Numbered from the stretch's first letter, positions 17,872 through 27,382 are shown. The stretch: DNA of 64,000 nt from Helicobacter valdiviensis (GCF_003245365.1 NZ_NBIU01000001.1:1-64000); one strand, 5' to 3'. The notes: generated from the sequence alone by a model not told the origin. Program-made: numbers and translations.

Positions 17872-18662
17872 TAAAAGTTACCTTTAAAAATTTCTAACAA
17901 AATATACATTAAAGTTCCTCCAAAGAAGTATCCATCAAGTCTATCTAAGATACCTCCATGTCCTGGGAAGATTTTCCCACTATCCTTGACACCTGCTGTG
18001 CGTTTAAGATAACTTTCATAAAGATCTCCAAAAACACTTGCAAGACTGACTAAAATGCTAATAAAAAGAGAATAAGAAAAGCTGCATACTCCAAGCCCAC
18101 CTAAAGTTCCAAAGATAGTTGCACAACTTATTCCTATTAGCACTCCTTCTTTAGTTTTATTAGGAGAAGTTTTACAAAAAGTGCTGTTTGCAAAAAATTT
18201 CCCTCCAAAGAGTTTCCCGCCAAAATATGCTGCACTATCACTAAGAGCTACAACAATAAGCAACCAAATAATGCTATTTATTCCATAGTTTGCATAAAGA
18301 TAAAAAAGAAAAATAAAAGGCACACAAGGATATAAAAAAGGCATAAAATGCTTGATTTGTCCTTTTTTGGTGTAAGCTTGATAGGAAGCAAGCAAGATAG
18401 CTACTAAAAAGATAAGCTCTAAAGGATTTGGGTAAAGATAGACACCTATCCATAAAAACATCATAAGACCTAAAGCCCATAGAGGTGCTTTAAAACCGCA
18501 ATAAAGTTTATAAGCTTCATAAAAGCCTATTATTAAGGCAATCCCTAAAATCATCCAAATAAGCATTAGATTGTGAAAAACAATCACAAGCAAAATAAAG
18601 ATTAACATTAAAATAGCGGTATAAAACCGTGTAGGCTCTAAAGTTTTAATTTTCTCTAACAT
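17871..18662 (-). CDS. cdsA: Phosphatidate cytidylyltransferase
   Basis: About 263 residues from ATG 18662 (MLEKIKTLEPTRFYTAILM). The frame extends four codons further, but TTGGGA there serves better as the RBS. It makes CDP-diacylglycerol from phosphatidate and CTP, the entry to phospholipid synthesis. About eight hydrophobic segments and the full family signature are present: SYLKRTAGVKDSGKIFPGHG directly followed by GILDRLD. It is coupled to dxr. Confidence 0.95.
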   Translation of the reverse strand: MLEKIKTLEPTRFYTAILMLIFILLVIVFHNLMLIWMILGIALIIGFYEAYKLYCGFKAPLWALGLMMFLWIGVYLYPNPLELIFLVAILLASYQAYTKKGQIKHFMPFLYPCVPFIFLFYLYANYGINSIIWLLIVVALSDSAAYFGGKLFGGKFFANSTFCKTSPNKTKEGVLIGISCATIFGTLGGLGVCSFSYSLFISILVSLASVFGDLYESYLKRTAGVKDSGKIFPGHGGILDRLDGYFFGGTLMYILLEIFKGNF

Positions 18663-18708
18663 AAAATTTCCCAAAAAAGATTTTAATGCTATTATAAAAT
18701 AAATAACT

Positions 18709-19215
18709 TTAGATTAAAATGAGTTTATTAATAAGGATAAAAGCAATGATAGAAAGTAAAGCAATGCTTTTATCTACTATTCCCCCTGTTTTAAAACGCA
18801 TAAAAAGAGGTAGGATATAAAAATTCTTTTGGCTAAAAGGGAGAAGAATAGGCACTCCACTTGGCGTCATCATATCTCCTAGAAGATGTAAAAATATTCC
18901 AAGAGTAATCCCTATCATTAAAGTCTCAAAATTTGGAATTAAAAAAGTTAAAGCAAAGAATAAAGAAACAAAAAAGAAGCTATGTGTAAGTCCTCTATGT
19001 CCAGTAAGTATTTTTAGAATATGAGAGATAAAAAATGTCTTTTTACCAAGAAGAGAATTAGGCTCGTCAATATCAGGTAAAATTGCACCAAAGCTTACGC
19101 CTATATAAAACTGCCAAAGAAGTATTGAATCTAGAGGAGCATAAAAATGATTATAGGCTAAAGCAGAGAGTGAAGAGAGACTAAGACTAAAGGCTATATG
19201 GGTTTTTCCAAGCAT
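18709..19215 (-). CDS. YdjM-like membrane-bound metal-dependent hydrolase
   Basis: 168 residues with four or five hydrophobic segments. PDIDEPNS and HRGLTHS are the two conserved polar motifs of the YdjM/LexA-regulated membrane hydrolase family and would bind metal near the membrane surface; GDMMTPSGVP follows. In vivo substrate is not known for the family. It is adjacent to cdsA on the same strand and diverges from the EamA gene, whose promoter lies just beyond its start. Confidence 0.8.
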   Translation of the reverse strand: MLGKTHIAFSLSLSSLSALAYNHFYAPLDSILLWQFYIGVSFGAILPDIDEPNSLLGKKTFFISHILKILTGHRGLTHSFFFVSLFFALTFLIPNFETLMIGITLGIFLHLLGDMMTPSGVPILLPFSQKNFYILPLFMRFKTGGIVDKSIALLSIIAFILINKLILI

Positions 19216-19289
19216 GATTTTCCTAAAAATTTTAAAAAATTTAAGGGAGAATTATACTTTATTTTTGGAAGTTTTAATAACCTAGTTTG

Positions 19290-19295
19290 TATAAT
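19290..19295 (+). promoter_or_regulatory. -10 hexamer TATAAT before the EamA transporter
   Basis: TTTGTATAATGATATT gives a perfect TATAAT with a start of transcription near 19302. This rules out translation from the frame's first codon (19198) and supports the start at 19327 or 19318. Confidence 0.5.
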
Positions 19296-19326
19296 GATAT
19301 TTACTTTGTTTTTGGGAATGTATAGA

Positions 19327-20220
19327 ATGCAAAAGGCAGTTATTTTTTCTATTTTAATGGTTGTAGCAATGATATTTTGGGGAAGTTCATGGCCAGCTGG
19401 AAAGGTTTTAACCCAATATACTAGTGCAGATATTATTACTTTTTGGCGTTTTTTCTTTGCCTTTTTTGCTTCGCTTCCGCTGATAGTTTTTCTAAAAATC
19501 TCTTTGAGAATTGATACAAATGCACTTAAATTTCTATTTTTGGCAGCTATTTGCAATGCGCTCTATTCTATTATTTATTTTATGGGATTGCGTTATGGAA
19601 GTGCAGGTAAGGGAGGAGTTCTTGTTACTACGCTAACTCCAGTGTTTGCATATTTGTTGATGTATTGTTTTAAACGCATAAGACAAGAAAAAGCCAAAAT
19701 TAAAAAGAATGAGATTTTAGGGATTATTTTAGGTATAGTTTCAGGATTTTGTTTGCTTAATTTAGGGAGTTTGGAAGAGCTATTTGGTAAGTTTAATATT
19801 ATTTTTATTTTTTGTGCATTTGATTGGGCACTTTTAACAATTATTTGCCAAAGAATCCGCATCCATCCTTTAGCAATTAATTTTTATATTACACTTTTAA
19901 GTTTGATAATGTATGCGCCACTTTTTTTGTTTAAAGGTGAAGAAATGGTGCAAATTTTTAGTTTTTCTTATGAGTTTTGGACAATGCTTTTTGTGGTCTC
20001 GGTGCTTTCTACTGCAATTGGGACAAGTATTTATTACATGGGGATTGCTGCAGTGGGTGCGACTAAGGCTAGCACTTTCCCTCTTTTAGTGCCTGCTACA
20101 GCATTAATTAGTAGCTATGTGATTTTAGGAGAGATACCTAGCGTTTTGACCCTTTTTGGAGGAAGTTTAGCGATTTTTGCAACCTATCTTATTAATATCT
20201 ATAAACCAAAAAACAATTAA
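19327..20220 (+). CDS. EamA/DMT-family inner-membrane transporter
   Basis: 297 residues from ATG 19327 (MQKAVIFSILMVVAMIFWGS), or three more from 19318. There are ten predicted membrane helices in two EamA repeats, each with a WGSSWP- or GTSIYY-type helix. The family exports or imports small metabolites such as amino acids; the substrate cannot be read here. The frame runs upstream to 19198 over the start of the YdjM-like gene, but the promoter within it argues against that. A stem-loop terminator follows at 20267. Confidence 0.85.
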   Translation: MQKAVIFSILMVVAMIFWGSSWPAGKVLTQYTSADIITFWRFFFAFFASLPLIVFLKISLRIDTNALKFLFLAAICNALYSIIYFMGLRYGSAGKGGVLVTTLTPVFAYLLMYCFKRIRQEKAKIKKNEILGIILGIVSGFCLLNLGSLEELFGKFNIIFIFCAFDWALLTIICQRIRIHPLAINFYITLLSLIMYAPLFLFKGEEMVQIFSFSYEFWTMLFVVSVLSTAIGTSIYYMGIAAVGATKASTFPLLVPATALISSYVILGEIPSVLTLFGGSLAIFATYLINIYKPKNN

Positions 20221-20880
20221 TCTTTATTATAAAATATAGCAAAAGATGTGAGTAAAATTTTAAAATGTCGCATTTTGCGACTTTTTATCTTTTTATATCT
20301 TGATCTTAAATATTTTATTTTAAAAGTTTGGATGAAAATCTTTATTGTATTGTCTTTTATTATTAAAATAATGTAAGTATTTTTGAATATATTTTCCTAA
20401 AAGATTGCTTTTTAGTTTAAAGCTTTGTAAAATATAGATAGTTTTCATTTTCTAAAATCTTGTATTTATCACTCACAAACTTATGGTTTTTAACATCTAT
20501 TGTATAAGCTAGTTTAGATAACCTCTCTTTAAACATTTTAATACCTAATAATTTTTTTGATTATTTTTATAAATTACCCATTACAAACTATTAATAGCTC
20601 TTTTATAGAAATATTTTAAAAGTGAAATTGATAATAAGTTTTCTTTGAATTTTTTATTTTATGAAAGGTTATTATTTAGAATGCAACAACCAAAAAAGTA
20701 AAAATGTTAAAGTTCTCTATGCGACTTTCTGCAAGGAGACTTTAAAATTTTTAGAGTAGAGTTTATAGCGTCTAAATATTGTATTAGCTAATCTTAGTAT
20801 AAGCATTAATAGGAATTTTGCTAAAAATTTCTAAGATGGTTGGTAATTGCTTTTTAAAACTTCTCTTGTAAAAGATGGCA
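20221..20880. other. 660-bp intergenic stretch
   Basis: It holds the EamA terminator at its left end and an imperfect inverted repeat at about 20707-20745 (TTAAAGTTCTC / GAGACTTTAA) followed by a T-run. No coding frame is credible. The second hairpin could end plus-strand transcription before the convergent corA. Confidence 0.5.
20267..20286 (+). terminator. Rho-independent terminator of the EamA gene
   Basis: Stem GTCGCA-ttt-TGCGAC followed by TTTTT, 46 bp past the stop. Confidence 0.75.
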
Positions 20881-21837
20881 TTAAAGCCACTTTTTCTTTT
20901 TGAAATAAATAACAGGAAAGATGGTAGAAGCAATCATTACAGCAAGTGCTACTGGATAGGAATAAGTCCATTCAAGTTCTGGCATATGGGTGAAGTTCAT
21001 ACCATAAATTGTTGCAATAAGAGTTGGGGGCATCATAGCTACAGTTACCACTGTAAAAATTTTAATGATTTTGTTTTGTTCTATATTGATTTGGTTGGAA
21101 AAAAGCGTTTGGATATTGTCTAAAATCCCCATATTAACATTAGTAAATTCTACAAGAGAATTAATATCTTTTAATACAATGCCTAAATCTTTTCTTACAT
21201 CCTCATCGGCTTTTCTGGTTCGGATAAGAGCAGCAATTGCAAGACGCTTATCAAATAGGCTATCACGCAAACTAAGATGCATTTCTTGCAAAGTGGAGAG
21301 CTTTTCTAAGATTTCATCTCCTAATTGCTTCTCGCCCACAACCATACGACGCAAAAGGCGTGTTTCTCTAGCAATGCTTTCTAGCATATCTGCATCTTTT
21401 TCTACGCGTAGTTCAAAGATTTTGCTGATTAAATCAAAGCCATCTTCAAAGTTTTTTGGACTTGCTAAAACGCGTTGCTGTATCTCATCAAATACGCGGA
21501 ATTCACTATATCTTACTGTAAATAAAATTCCTTGTGCCACTAGAAATGTAACAGTTTCATTGTGGAGTAGATTTTGTTCATTGGGGCGTGTTAGAAAGTA
21601 GGTATTTATCGTAACTGTTTCACTATCTTCCCAATAGCGTGCAGATTCTTCAATCTCTTCCCTTTCTTCTTTGGTAGGGATTTCAAGCATGTAGGTTTTA
21701 GAAATATAGGCAATTTCTTCTAAACTTGGATGTAAAAGATCAATCCATAAAATATCTATATTGGACGCTATGGCTTCAATAGAGAGAACACTCTCTCGCA
21801 CTACTAATCCATTGCGTTTAATAAAAAAATTCATCAT
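20881..21837 (-). CDS. corA: CorA-family magnesium/cobalt transporter
   Basis: 318 residues. A large N-terminal cytoplasmic domain with long helices precedes two C-terminal membrane helices; the pore motif YGMNF (about 284-288) with the following MPEL loop is intact, and the basic end KKKKWL is typical. It forms a homopentameric divalent cation channel. Two adjacent ATG codons (21837, 21834) compete; the second is better spaced from GGAGGC. It follows pgk on the same strand with a 79-bp gap that can fold in two ways around the RBS. Confidence 0.95.
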   Translation of the reverse strand: MMNFFIKRNGLVVRESVLSIEAIASNIDILWIDLLHPSLEEIAYISKTYMLEIPTKEEREEIEESARYWEDSETVTINTYFLTRPNEQNLLHNETVTFLVAQGILFTVRYSEFRVFDEIQQRVLASPKNFEDGFDLISKIFELRVEKDADMLESIARETRLLRRMVVGEKQLGDEILEKLSTLQEMHLSLRDSLFDKRLAIAALIRTRKADEDVRKDLGIVLKDINSLVEFTNVNMGILDNIQTLFSNQINIEQNKIIKIFTVVTVAMMPPTLIATIYGMNFTHMPELEWTYSYPVALAVMIASTIFPVIYFKKKKWL

Positions 21838-21840
21838 TTA

Positions 21841-21873
21841 AGCCTCCTAGCTTTGGAGGCTAAAGCCTCCTTT
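21841..21873 (-). promoter_or_regulatory. Mutually exclusive hairpins at the corA ribosome binding site
   Basis: On the corA strand the order is GGAGGC, tttA, GCCTCC, aaagcta, GGAGGC, ttaa, ATGATG. The middle GCCTCC can pair with the upstream GGAGGC, freeing the ribosome binding site, or with the downstream GGAGGC, which is that site, hiding it. Each stem has 6-8 pairs. This is the layout of a translational switch; no ligand domain is recognisable. Confidence 0.45.
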
Positions 21874-21916
21874 AAAATGTATTTTGGGGTGGTTCTCCCA
21901 TAAATTATCCTTAAAA

Positions 21917-23125
21917 TTAATCTCTTTTATCTAAAACTTCAAAAGCTGGTAAAACAATACCTTCTAATAGCTCTAGACTTGCTCCACCACCTGTTGAAGT
22001 AAAACTCATACTGTCTTTATTGCCTGCTCTATCTACAGCATCCGCTGTATCTCCACCACCTATAACACTATAAGCATAGGTATCAGCAATAGCATGGGAA
22101 ATGCTAAAGGTTCCGCGTGAGAATTTTTGCACTTCATAAACGCCAAGTGGTCCATTCCAAATAATTGTCTCACTATCTCTAATGACTTCATTAAAAAGCT
22201 TTACAGTAGCAGGTCCAATATCTACTGCAGCTAGATTGTCAGGTATATCTTGTGCAGGAGTGATTTTGATAATTTGAGGATTTTTAATATCATCAGTTGC
22301 TACCACATCTACGGGTAGATAGATTTTTACACCTTTTTCTTTAGCGGATCTTAAAATATTTCTAGCTTCTTCTAATAAATCTTCTTCAATGAGAGATTTT
22401 TTGGTATCGTAGCCGACAGCTTTTAAAAAAGTATTGCTCATTGCCCCACCAATGATGATTTTATCTACAACATCTAAAATGGAATTTAACAGTGTAAGTT
22501 TAGAGGAAACCTTAGAACCTCCTACAATCAAAAGCAAAGGGCGAAGAGGGTTAGATAAAGCAATGGCAAAAGAGTCAATTTCTTTTTTAAGAAGAAGTCC
22601 AGAAACTTTTTGTTTGGCAAATTGAGCAACACCATAGGTAGAAGAATGCTTTCTATGAGAGGTTCCAAATGCGTCATTTACAAACACATCACAAAGAGAA
22701 GCTAGTTTTTGAGAGAGAGCAGAATCGTTTTTCTCTTCGCCCTCATAAAAGCGGATATTTTCTAATAAAATCACACTGCCATCTATAAGTGTATTTAATA
22801 CAACTTGTGCGTTCTCTAGGCTATCTACAAAAACAACATCTTTGGATAAAAGGCGTTCTAGTCTTTTTAGAATATGCTTTAAAGAAAAAGCATCACTTTT
22901 GCCTTTTGGGCGTCCTAGATGGCTTACAAGAATGATGGATTTTGCACCATTATCAATACAGTAATTAATCGTAGGGATAGCCTCTCTAATCCTTGTATCA
23001 TCGCTAATGTTTAGCTCATCATCCATAGGGACATTAAAATCAACACGGATAAGAATTCTTTTATCTTTGATGTCAATTTCCCTAATGTTTTTTACATTTT
23101 GCATGATTTGTATATTTTTACTCAT
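21917..23125 (-). CDS. pgk: Phosphoglycerate kinase
   Basis: 402 residues, full length. It transfers phosphate from 1,3-bisphosphoglycerate to ADP in glycolysis and the reverse in gluconeogenesis. The substrate-binding RVDFNVPMDD and HLGRPKG, the hinge and the nucleotide-binding VIGGGDTADAV near the end are intact. A few residues precede the usual start (the frame's MSKNIQIMQNVKNIREID), so a later ATG (MQNVKNI, 23104) is possible. It is not linked here to gap or tpi, and is followed by corA. Confidence 0.96.
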   Translation of the reverse strand: MSKNIQIMQNVKNIREIDIKDKRILIRVDFNVPMDDELNISDDTRIREAIPTINYCIDNGAKSIILVSHLGRPKGKSDAFSLKHILKRLERLLSKDVVFVDSLENAQVVLNTLIDGSVILLENIRFYEGEEKNDSALSQKLASLCDVFVNDAFGTSHRKHSSTYGVAQFAKQKVSGLLLKKEIDSFAIALSNPLRPLLLIVGGSKVSSKLTLLNSILDVVDKIIIGGAMSNTFLKAVGYDTKKSLIEEDLLEEARNILRSAKEKGVKIYLPVDVVATDDIKNPQIIKITPAQDIPDNLAAVDIGPATVKLFNEVIRDSETIIWNGPLGVYEVQKFSRGTFSISHAIADTYAYSVIGGGDTADAVDRAGNKDSMSFTSTGGGASLELLEGIVLPAFEVLDKRD

Positions 23126-23671
23126 TTTTTACCTTGCTTTTTATGAAATTTATTCTAAAAATTCTAACTTAAAATGGCTTAATTATCAATATTAACAAAG
23201 ATTTTTAGAAATAAAATAAAAATAAAATTATTTAAGTAAAATACAAATTTAAGTCTTCTAGCTATTTGCAATTATGGAGTTGTGAAAAGCTATTTTTGTG
23301 CAATATGTTTAAAATCTTGGTTATTATGGATATGAGCCTTATTACACAAATTTAAAGCGGTATTTAGACTTACTAAAAGCGGATTTTATAAAGCTTTGCC
23401 CTTTTAATGTGAAACTTGATGTGTTTTTTTGTTAATATAGCTTTGCAATCTATATAATTTTAAGGAATGGTTGTAATTTTTCGTTTTTAAAAGTTTAATA
23501 ATTCTTTATATTATTTGGGTTTATTTCTTGGATAAAATCTTTTATGTATCAAAGGTGTAATTTTAGAAGTATATAGCTAAATCTTATTTTGTTTAATGCT
23601 TTATAATAAAGAGTGGTTTTTATACTCCTAAAAATTACTAATTTACTCAAAAATTAACCTTTGAATTTTAT
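23126..23671. other. 545-bp AT-rich gap between pgk and zupT
   Basis: Both flanking genes are on the minus strand, so this should hold the pgk promoter and any zupT terminator. I see no clear hexamer pair, strong hairpin or coding frame. Confidence 0.5.
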
Positions 23672-24547
23672 TTAAGGATTTAATAAAATAAGACTAATAG
23701 CCATAACCCCCATTCCTAAAACCAAACCATAAAGACTATCATGTGCTTTATCATAAGTGCGAGCTGATGGTAAAAGTTCATCAAAGGAGATAAAAACCAT
23801 AATTCCTGCCACTACTGCAAAAGTAATAGCAAGAGTTAATTCGCTCACAAAAGGTAGTATCAAAAAAGCCCCTACAAATGCACCAATAGGTTCTGCAACT
23901 CCTGAAAGTGCAGAATAGATAAAAGCTTTTTTCTTATCTCCTGTGGCGTGGTAAATAGGAAGCGAAACTGCCATTCCTTCTGGAATATTATGAATAGCAA
24001 CGGCAACTGCTATGGCAATTCCAAAAGATAGATTATCAAGGCTTGAAATAAAAGTAGCAAAGCCTTCAGGGAAATTATGGATAGCAATTGCAAGAGCTGT
24101 AAAAATACCTGTGCGTTTTAAAGCGTGTGTATTGATTTTGGCTAAAGGAACTCCTAGGTGAAAACTAGGAATTTTTTTGGGATTTTTGGGGAGAGGGCAG
24201 ATTTTAAGTTCTGAATAGTCTTCTTTAGGTTCATGAGGATTGACATCTTCGGGAATTAATTTATCAATAATTGCGCTTAAAATTATTCCACCAAAGAAAC
24301 ATAAAAGTGCTAGAATTTCTCCAAAATTTGAATGATAATATTTTCTAAAATCTAAAAAAGCAGAAGGTAAAATCTCCATAAAAGAAATATAAATCATAAC
24401 TCCTGCAGAAAACCCAAGCCCAAAAGAAAGAATTCTTAAATTATCTTTTTTAGAAAAGAAAGCGATTATGGAGCCAATGGCAGTGCTAAATCCTGCTAGA
24501 AGTGTTAAAGTCATTGCATAAAAAATTTGTGTCCAAGTAAAATCCAT
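23672..24547 (-). CDS. zupT: ZIP-family divalent metal (zinc) transporter
   Basis: 291 residues and eight membrane helices. The ZIP metal-site motifs HNFPEG (157-162) and HNIPEG (186-191) sit in helices IV and V. A polar loop with His and acidic residues (about 100-125) lies between helices III and IV, as usual. It imports zinc and perhaps other divalent metals across the inner membrane. It is monocistronic as far as can be seen. Confidence 0.92.
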   Translation of the reverse strand: MDFTWTQIFYAMTLTLLAGFSTAIGSIIAFFSKKDNLRILSFGLGFSAGVMIYISFMEILPSAFLDFRKYYHSNFGEILALLCFFGGIILSAIIDKLIPEDVNPHEPKEDYSELKICPLPKNPKKIPSFHLGVPLAKINTHALKRTGIFTALAIAIHNFPEGFATFISSLDNLSFGIAIAVAVAIHNIPEGMAVSLPIYHATGDKKKAFIYSALSGVAEPIGAFVGAFLILPFVSELTLAITFAVVAGIMVFISFDELLPSARTYDKAHDSLYGLVLGMGVMAISLILLNP

Positions 24548-24674
24548 AAAATAAAAACCTTTATTAAAAGATAAAAATTATTAAATGATAGCACAATTTT
24601 TTAAATGAATGATTAAAAAGGCTACAAACTATTAAATATAATTAAATTTTTAGGATAATTTTAGCATATCATTA

Positions 24675-24680
24675 TATAAT
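24675..24680 (+). promoter_or_regulatory. -10 hexamer TATAAT before the 75-residue protein
   Basis: CATTATATAATACCC gives TATAAT 29 bp upstream of the ATG. I looked for FliA and RpoN elements because of the flagellar look of the product: a GG-N9-GC pair (24653-24665) has the wrong spacing for RpoN, and no FliA-type element is clear. Confidence 0.45.
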
Positions 24681-24709
24681 ACCCTTATATTTAAATAGGG
24701 AGTTAGTTT

Positions 24710-24937
24710 ATGGAAATTTCAAGCAATTATAATTATGGAAATGCCTTTAATAACGCACAAAATGGAATGCAAACTAATATGCAAAATCTCCAAAGTGGTA
24801 TGGTAGAAACTTCTAATACTGATTTAGCGCAAAGTAGTGTAGAGACAATCACAGCACAAAATGGTGTGGAGGCAAATGCAAAGGTTACACAAAGCCAAGA
24901 TTCTATGATGCAGAGTTTATTAGATATAATGGCTTAA
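24710..24937 (+). CDS. Small protein resembling a stand-alone C-terminal D0 segment of flagellar axial proteins
   Basis: 75 residues with an RBS of AGGGAG. The second half (GMVETSNTDLAQSSVETITA, then QNGVEANAKVTQSQDSMMQS and LLDIMA) lines up with the end of the FlgE in this same window (GMLETSNVDTGTALTDLIVY, QRGYQMSAKSITTADQLMQE): both share GMxETSNxD, Q.G and AK, with D(S/Q)(M/L)MQ. The first half is Asn/Gln-rich. It lacks the rest of any rod or hook protein. It may be secreted or polymerise with the axial structure, but nothing in the sequence shows that. No leader peptide; monocistronic. Confidence 0.7.
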   Translation: MEISSNYNYGNAFNNAQNGMQTNMQNLQSGMVETSNTDLAQSSVETITAQNGVEANAKVTQSQDSMMQSLLDIMA

Positions 24938-25074
24938 AATGTAAAATAAGGGCTAAAAGTATTAAATTTTAGCTCTAAAAAGCTTGCTAAAACTTAGAAT
25001 AATAAAAACTATTATTAATAAGTAAAAATTATATTTTATTAAAATATAAGTCAATAAGGGCTAAACTTCTTTCC

Positions 25075-25103
25075 TGTCGTCTCTTTTTAGCGTTAGAGCG
25101 ACA
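25075..25103 (+). promoter_or_regulatory. Hairpin in the leader of the peroxidase gene
   Basis: TGTCG-t-CTCT pairs with AGAG-CGACA across a ten-base loop, ending 20 bp before the start codon and just upstream of the AAGGAGG ribosome binding site. It could be an operator-like inverted repeat or a leader stem. Confidence 0.35.
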
Positions 25104-25122
25104 TAATTTTTAAGGAGGCTTT

Positions 25123-26160
25123 ATGAAAATTAGCTCTTTATTGTCAGTTTCGTCTATTTTGTTGGCTTCGACATTAAGCTTAAATGCAGCTAGCTCTCTA
25201 GTGCAAGAAGCAAAAAATGCAGGCTTAGCTCCACTTCCAAAAAATCAAAAAGAAGTAGAAAAAATTTTAAAAGATATGGGTGTTAAATTTAGTCCTTTTA
25301 CAGAGGAAAAAGCAGAACTTGGAAAACAACTTTATTTTGAACCAAGACTTTCAAAAAGTGGATTGATTTCCTGTAATACCTGTCATAATTTAGGACTTGG
25401 CGGTGCAGATGGTATTTCTGCAGCAGTAGGACATAAATGGACAGCAAACCCTCACCATTTAAATTCTCCTACAGTATATAACTCTGTGTTAAATGCTACA
25501 CAATTTTGGGATGGTAGGGCAGGTAGCTTAGCAGATCAAGCTAAAGGTCCAATTGAGGCAGAACCAGAAATGGCAACTCCTGCAAAATTAGCGGTAGAAA
25601 AAATTGCTTCTTTGCCAGAATATGTAGAGGATTTCAAAAAAGTATATGGTAGAAGTGGTGTAACTTTTGATAATATTGCTGATGCGATTGCTACATTTGA
25701 GCGAACTTTACTTACTCCATCAAGATTTGATAAATTTATGGAGGGAGATGAAAATGCACTCTCTAAAGCAGAAAAAGAGGGGCTAAAATTATTTATGGAT
25801 AAGGGCTGTACTGCATGCCATAGTGGTGTAAATCTTGGTGGGACAATGCAAGCTTTCCAAGTAGCAGGGCAATATAAATTTGCAAATTTAGGGGACTTTA
25901 AAGGTGATGCAAATGGTATGGTAAAAACTCCTACTTTGCGTAATGTAACTGAAACTGCTCCATATTTCCATAATGGTGCATTTTGGAGCTTAACAGATGC
26001 AATTAAAGAGATGGGAAGTATCCAACTTGGAATTAGCATTTCTGATAAGGAAGCAAAATCTATTGCTACTTTCTTAGAATCTTTACAAGGAACAAAACCA
26101 CAAGTAGTGTATCCACAACTTCCAGCTTCTACAGAGAAAACTCCTAAGCCAGAACTTTAA
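25123..26160 (+). CDS. Di-haem cytochrome c peroxidase, periplasmic
   Basis: 345 residues. It starts with a Sec signal peptide (about 22 residues, ending LSLNAA). Two haem c motifs, CNTCH (84-88) and CTACH (230-234), mark the bacterial CcpA/MacA family, which reduces hydrogen peroxide with electrons from cytochromes c. Conserved stretches between them (QFWDGRAGSLADQAKGPI and TPTLRNVTETAPYFHNGAFW) are intact. The RBS AAGGAGG is strong. It is monocistronic with a terminator at 26166. Confidence 0.95.
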   Translation: MKISSLLSVSSILLASTLSLNAASSLVQEAKNAGLAPLPKNQKEVEKILKDMGVKFSPFTEEKAELGKQLYFEPRLSKSGLISCNTCHNLGLGGADGISAAVGHKWTANPHHLNSPTVYNSVLNATQFWDGRAGSLADQAKGPIEAEPEMATPAKLAVEKIASLPEYVEDFKKVYGRSGVTFDNIADAIATFERTLLTPSRFDKFMEGDENALSKAEKEGLKLFMDKGCTACHSGVNLGGTMQAFQVAGQYKFANLGDFKGDANGMVKTPTLRNVTETAPYFHNGAFWSLTDAIKEMGSIQLGISISDKEAKSIATFLESLQGTKPQVVYPQLPASTEKTPKPEL

Positions 26161-27148
26161 AAATTACCACCTTTTGGGTGGTGGTTTAAATAAAAATTTC
26201 ATATTTATAAAAGATAACTTAGATTAAACAAATATTAATAATAAAGTAGAAATTCATAAATTAAAGCCTTATAGTAAAAATAAGGGTGTATAACTCTCTT
26301 AGAATTTTAGTAAGGGGATATAAAAAGCAAAAAACAATTCTTTTAAGAGTTTTTGGCAAAATCCTATAGTGCAATTAAGCATAGAAAAAGCACTATTCTA
26401 ATTTTTGCAAACAAGCACAAAAAACAAAAATATCTGTTTTGTTTCAAATAAATGTTTGCAAGCTGTGTAAAGCCCTTTTAAATGCGATATTGGGAGCTAT
26501 AATCTAATCTAAAATATAAAAGCATTTTAAAGATAGTTGCATTGTTGTTTGGAATAATCTTGCTAAAAGTTTTTTCAATCACTTTTTTAAAAGCTTATTG
26601 ATTGTATTAAATATCGTATGCAATTATCTAGGGTTTTAAATTTTAAAAAGAGTTGTATGCAAAACTTAAATATTTTTAGATAGTTTTTATTAAATTGTTT
26701 GAACTTTTCTAAAATATTTTTTGAATAAAAACCAAAATCACGCTTGCTTTCTTTAAAAATTTTATCTTATCTTTTTAAAGAAAGGTTGCAGATATAAAAT
26801 GATAGCTTTTTGTATAGCTATATAAGGCTTGTTGTCATAGTATTTCCATATATATATGATAGGTTTGCCTAAAATTAGTGGAGCAATAAAATTACTAGTC
26901 TTGTAATAATTTCTTTTTTGTTTTTACTGTGCTTAAGCATAGATACCTTATAGAAATAAATTGTTAGCGTCTTTGCTTTTTTGTTAAAAAATATGTCTTT
27001 AAGCGGTAAATTTATGTAAGTGCATTTATTGTGGTTGGTAATAGAAACTCTATGAATTTATTGTTTTTATAATGTATTTAAGTAGTTTGTATTTTAAGGT
27101 TGGTTGATAATATTGTGCTAAAAAGAGCAGATTGAAGATGGATAAAAA
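26161..27148. other. About 1 kb without genes
   Basis: Apart from the peroxidase terminator at its left end, no frame of 60 codons, no RNA gene and no repeat family is visible; stops are frequent in all frames. It may be degraded sequence. Confidence 0.5.
26166..26187 (+). terminator. Terminator of the peroxidase gene
   Basis: Stem ACCACC-ttttg-GGTGGT followed by GGTTT, beginning six bases past the stop. Confidence 0.65.
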
Positions 27149-27382
27149 CTAATTAAGATAGCGTTTGGAATGTGGCTTTTGCAAAATCTCTTCATAGAGT
27201 TGTTCTAGTTCTTTTGTATAATTTTTTTGGGCTTCAAGAAGTGCTTTAAATCTAAATCCAAGCATTACAATTTCATAGAGTTCGGGTTTATTTTTCTTCC
27301 AGTTATAAAGAGTTTTGGTATCAATTTTTAAAATCCCTGCTATATCTCTTTGCGAGAGTTTTTGTGGATTGTTTTTTAACAA
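27149..27382 (-). CDS. Small helix-turn-helix DNA-binding protein
   Basis: 77 residues from TTG 27382, which has AAAGGAG eight bases upstream; the longer frame start at 27445 has no RBS. LSQRDIAGILKIDTKTLYNW is a helix-turn-helix of the type found in putative repressors and terminase-like small subunits, followed by a helical tail with KNYTKELEQLYEEILQ. It is transcribed away from the glycosyltransferase gene, whose start is 171 bp off, so it could act on that promoter; this is inference. Confidence 0.65.
   Translation of the reverse strand: MLKNNPQKLSQRDIAGILKIDTKTLYNWKKNKPELYEIVMLGFRFKALLEAQKNYTKELEQLYEEILQKPHSKRYLN

Noticed and set aside
21065-21601. 178-codon frame opposite corA
   Set aside because: Ser/Arg-rich complement of a certain gene; no start signals.
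24653-24665. RpoN promoter before the 75-residue flagellar-like protein
   Set aside because: GG and GC are nine, not ten, bases apart, and a perfect TATAAT lies just downstream.
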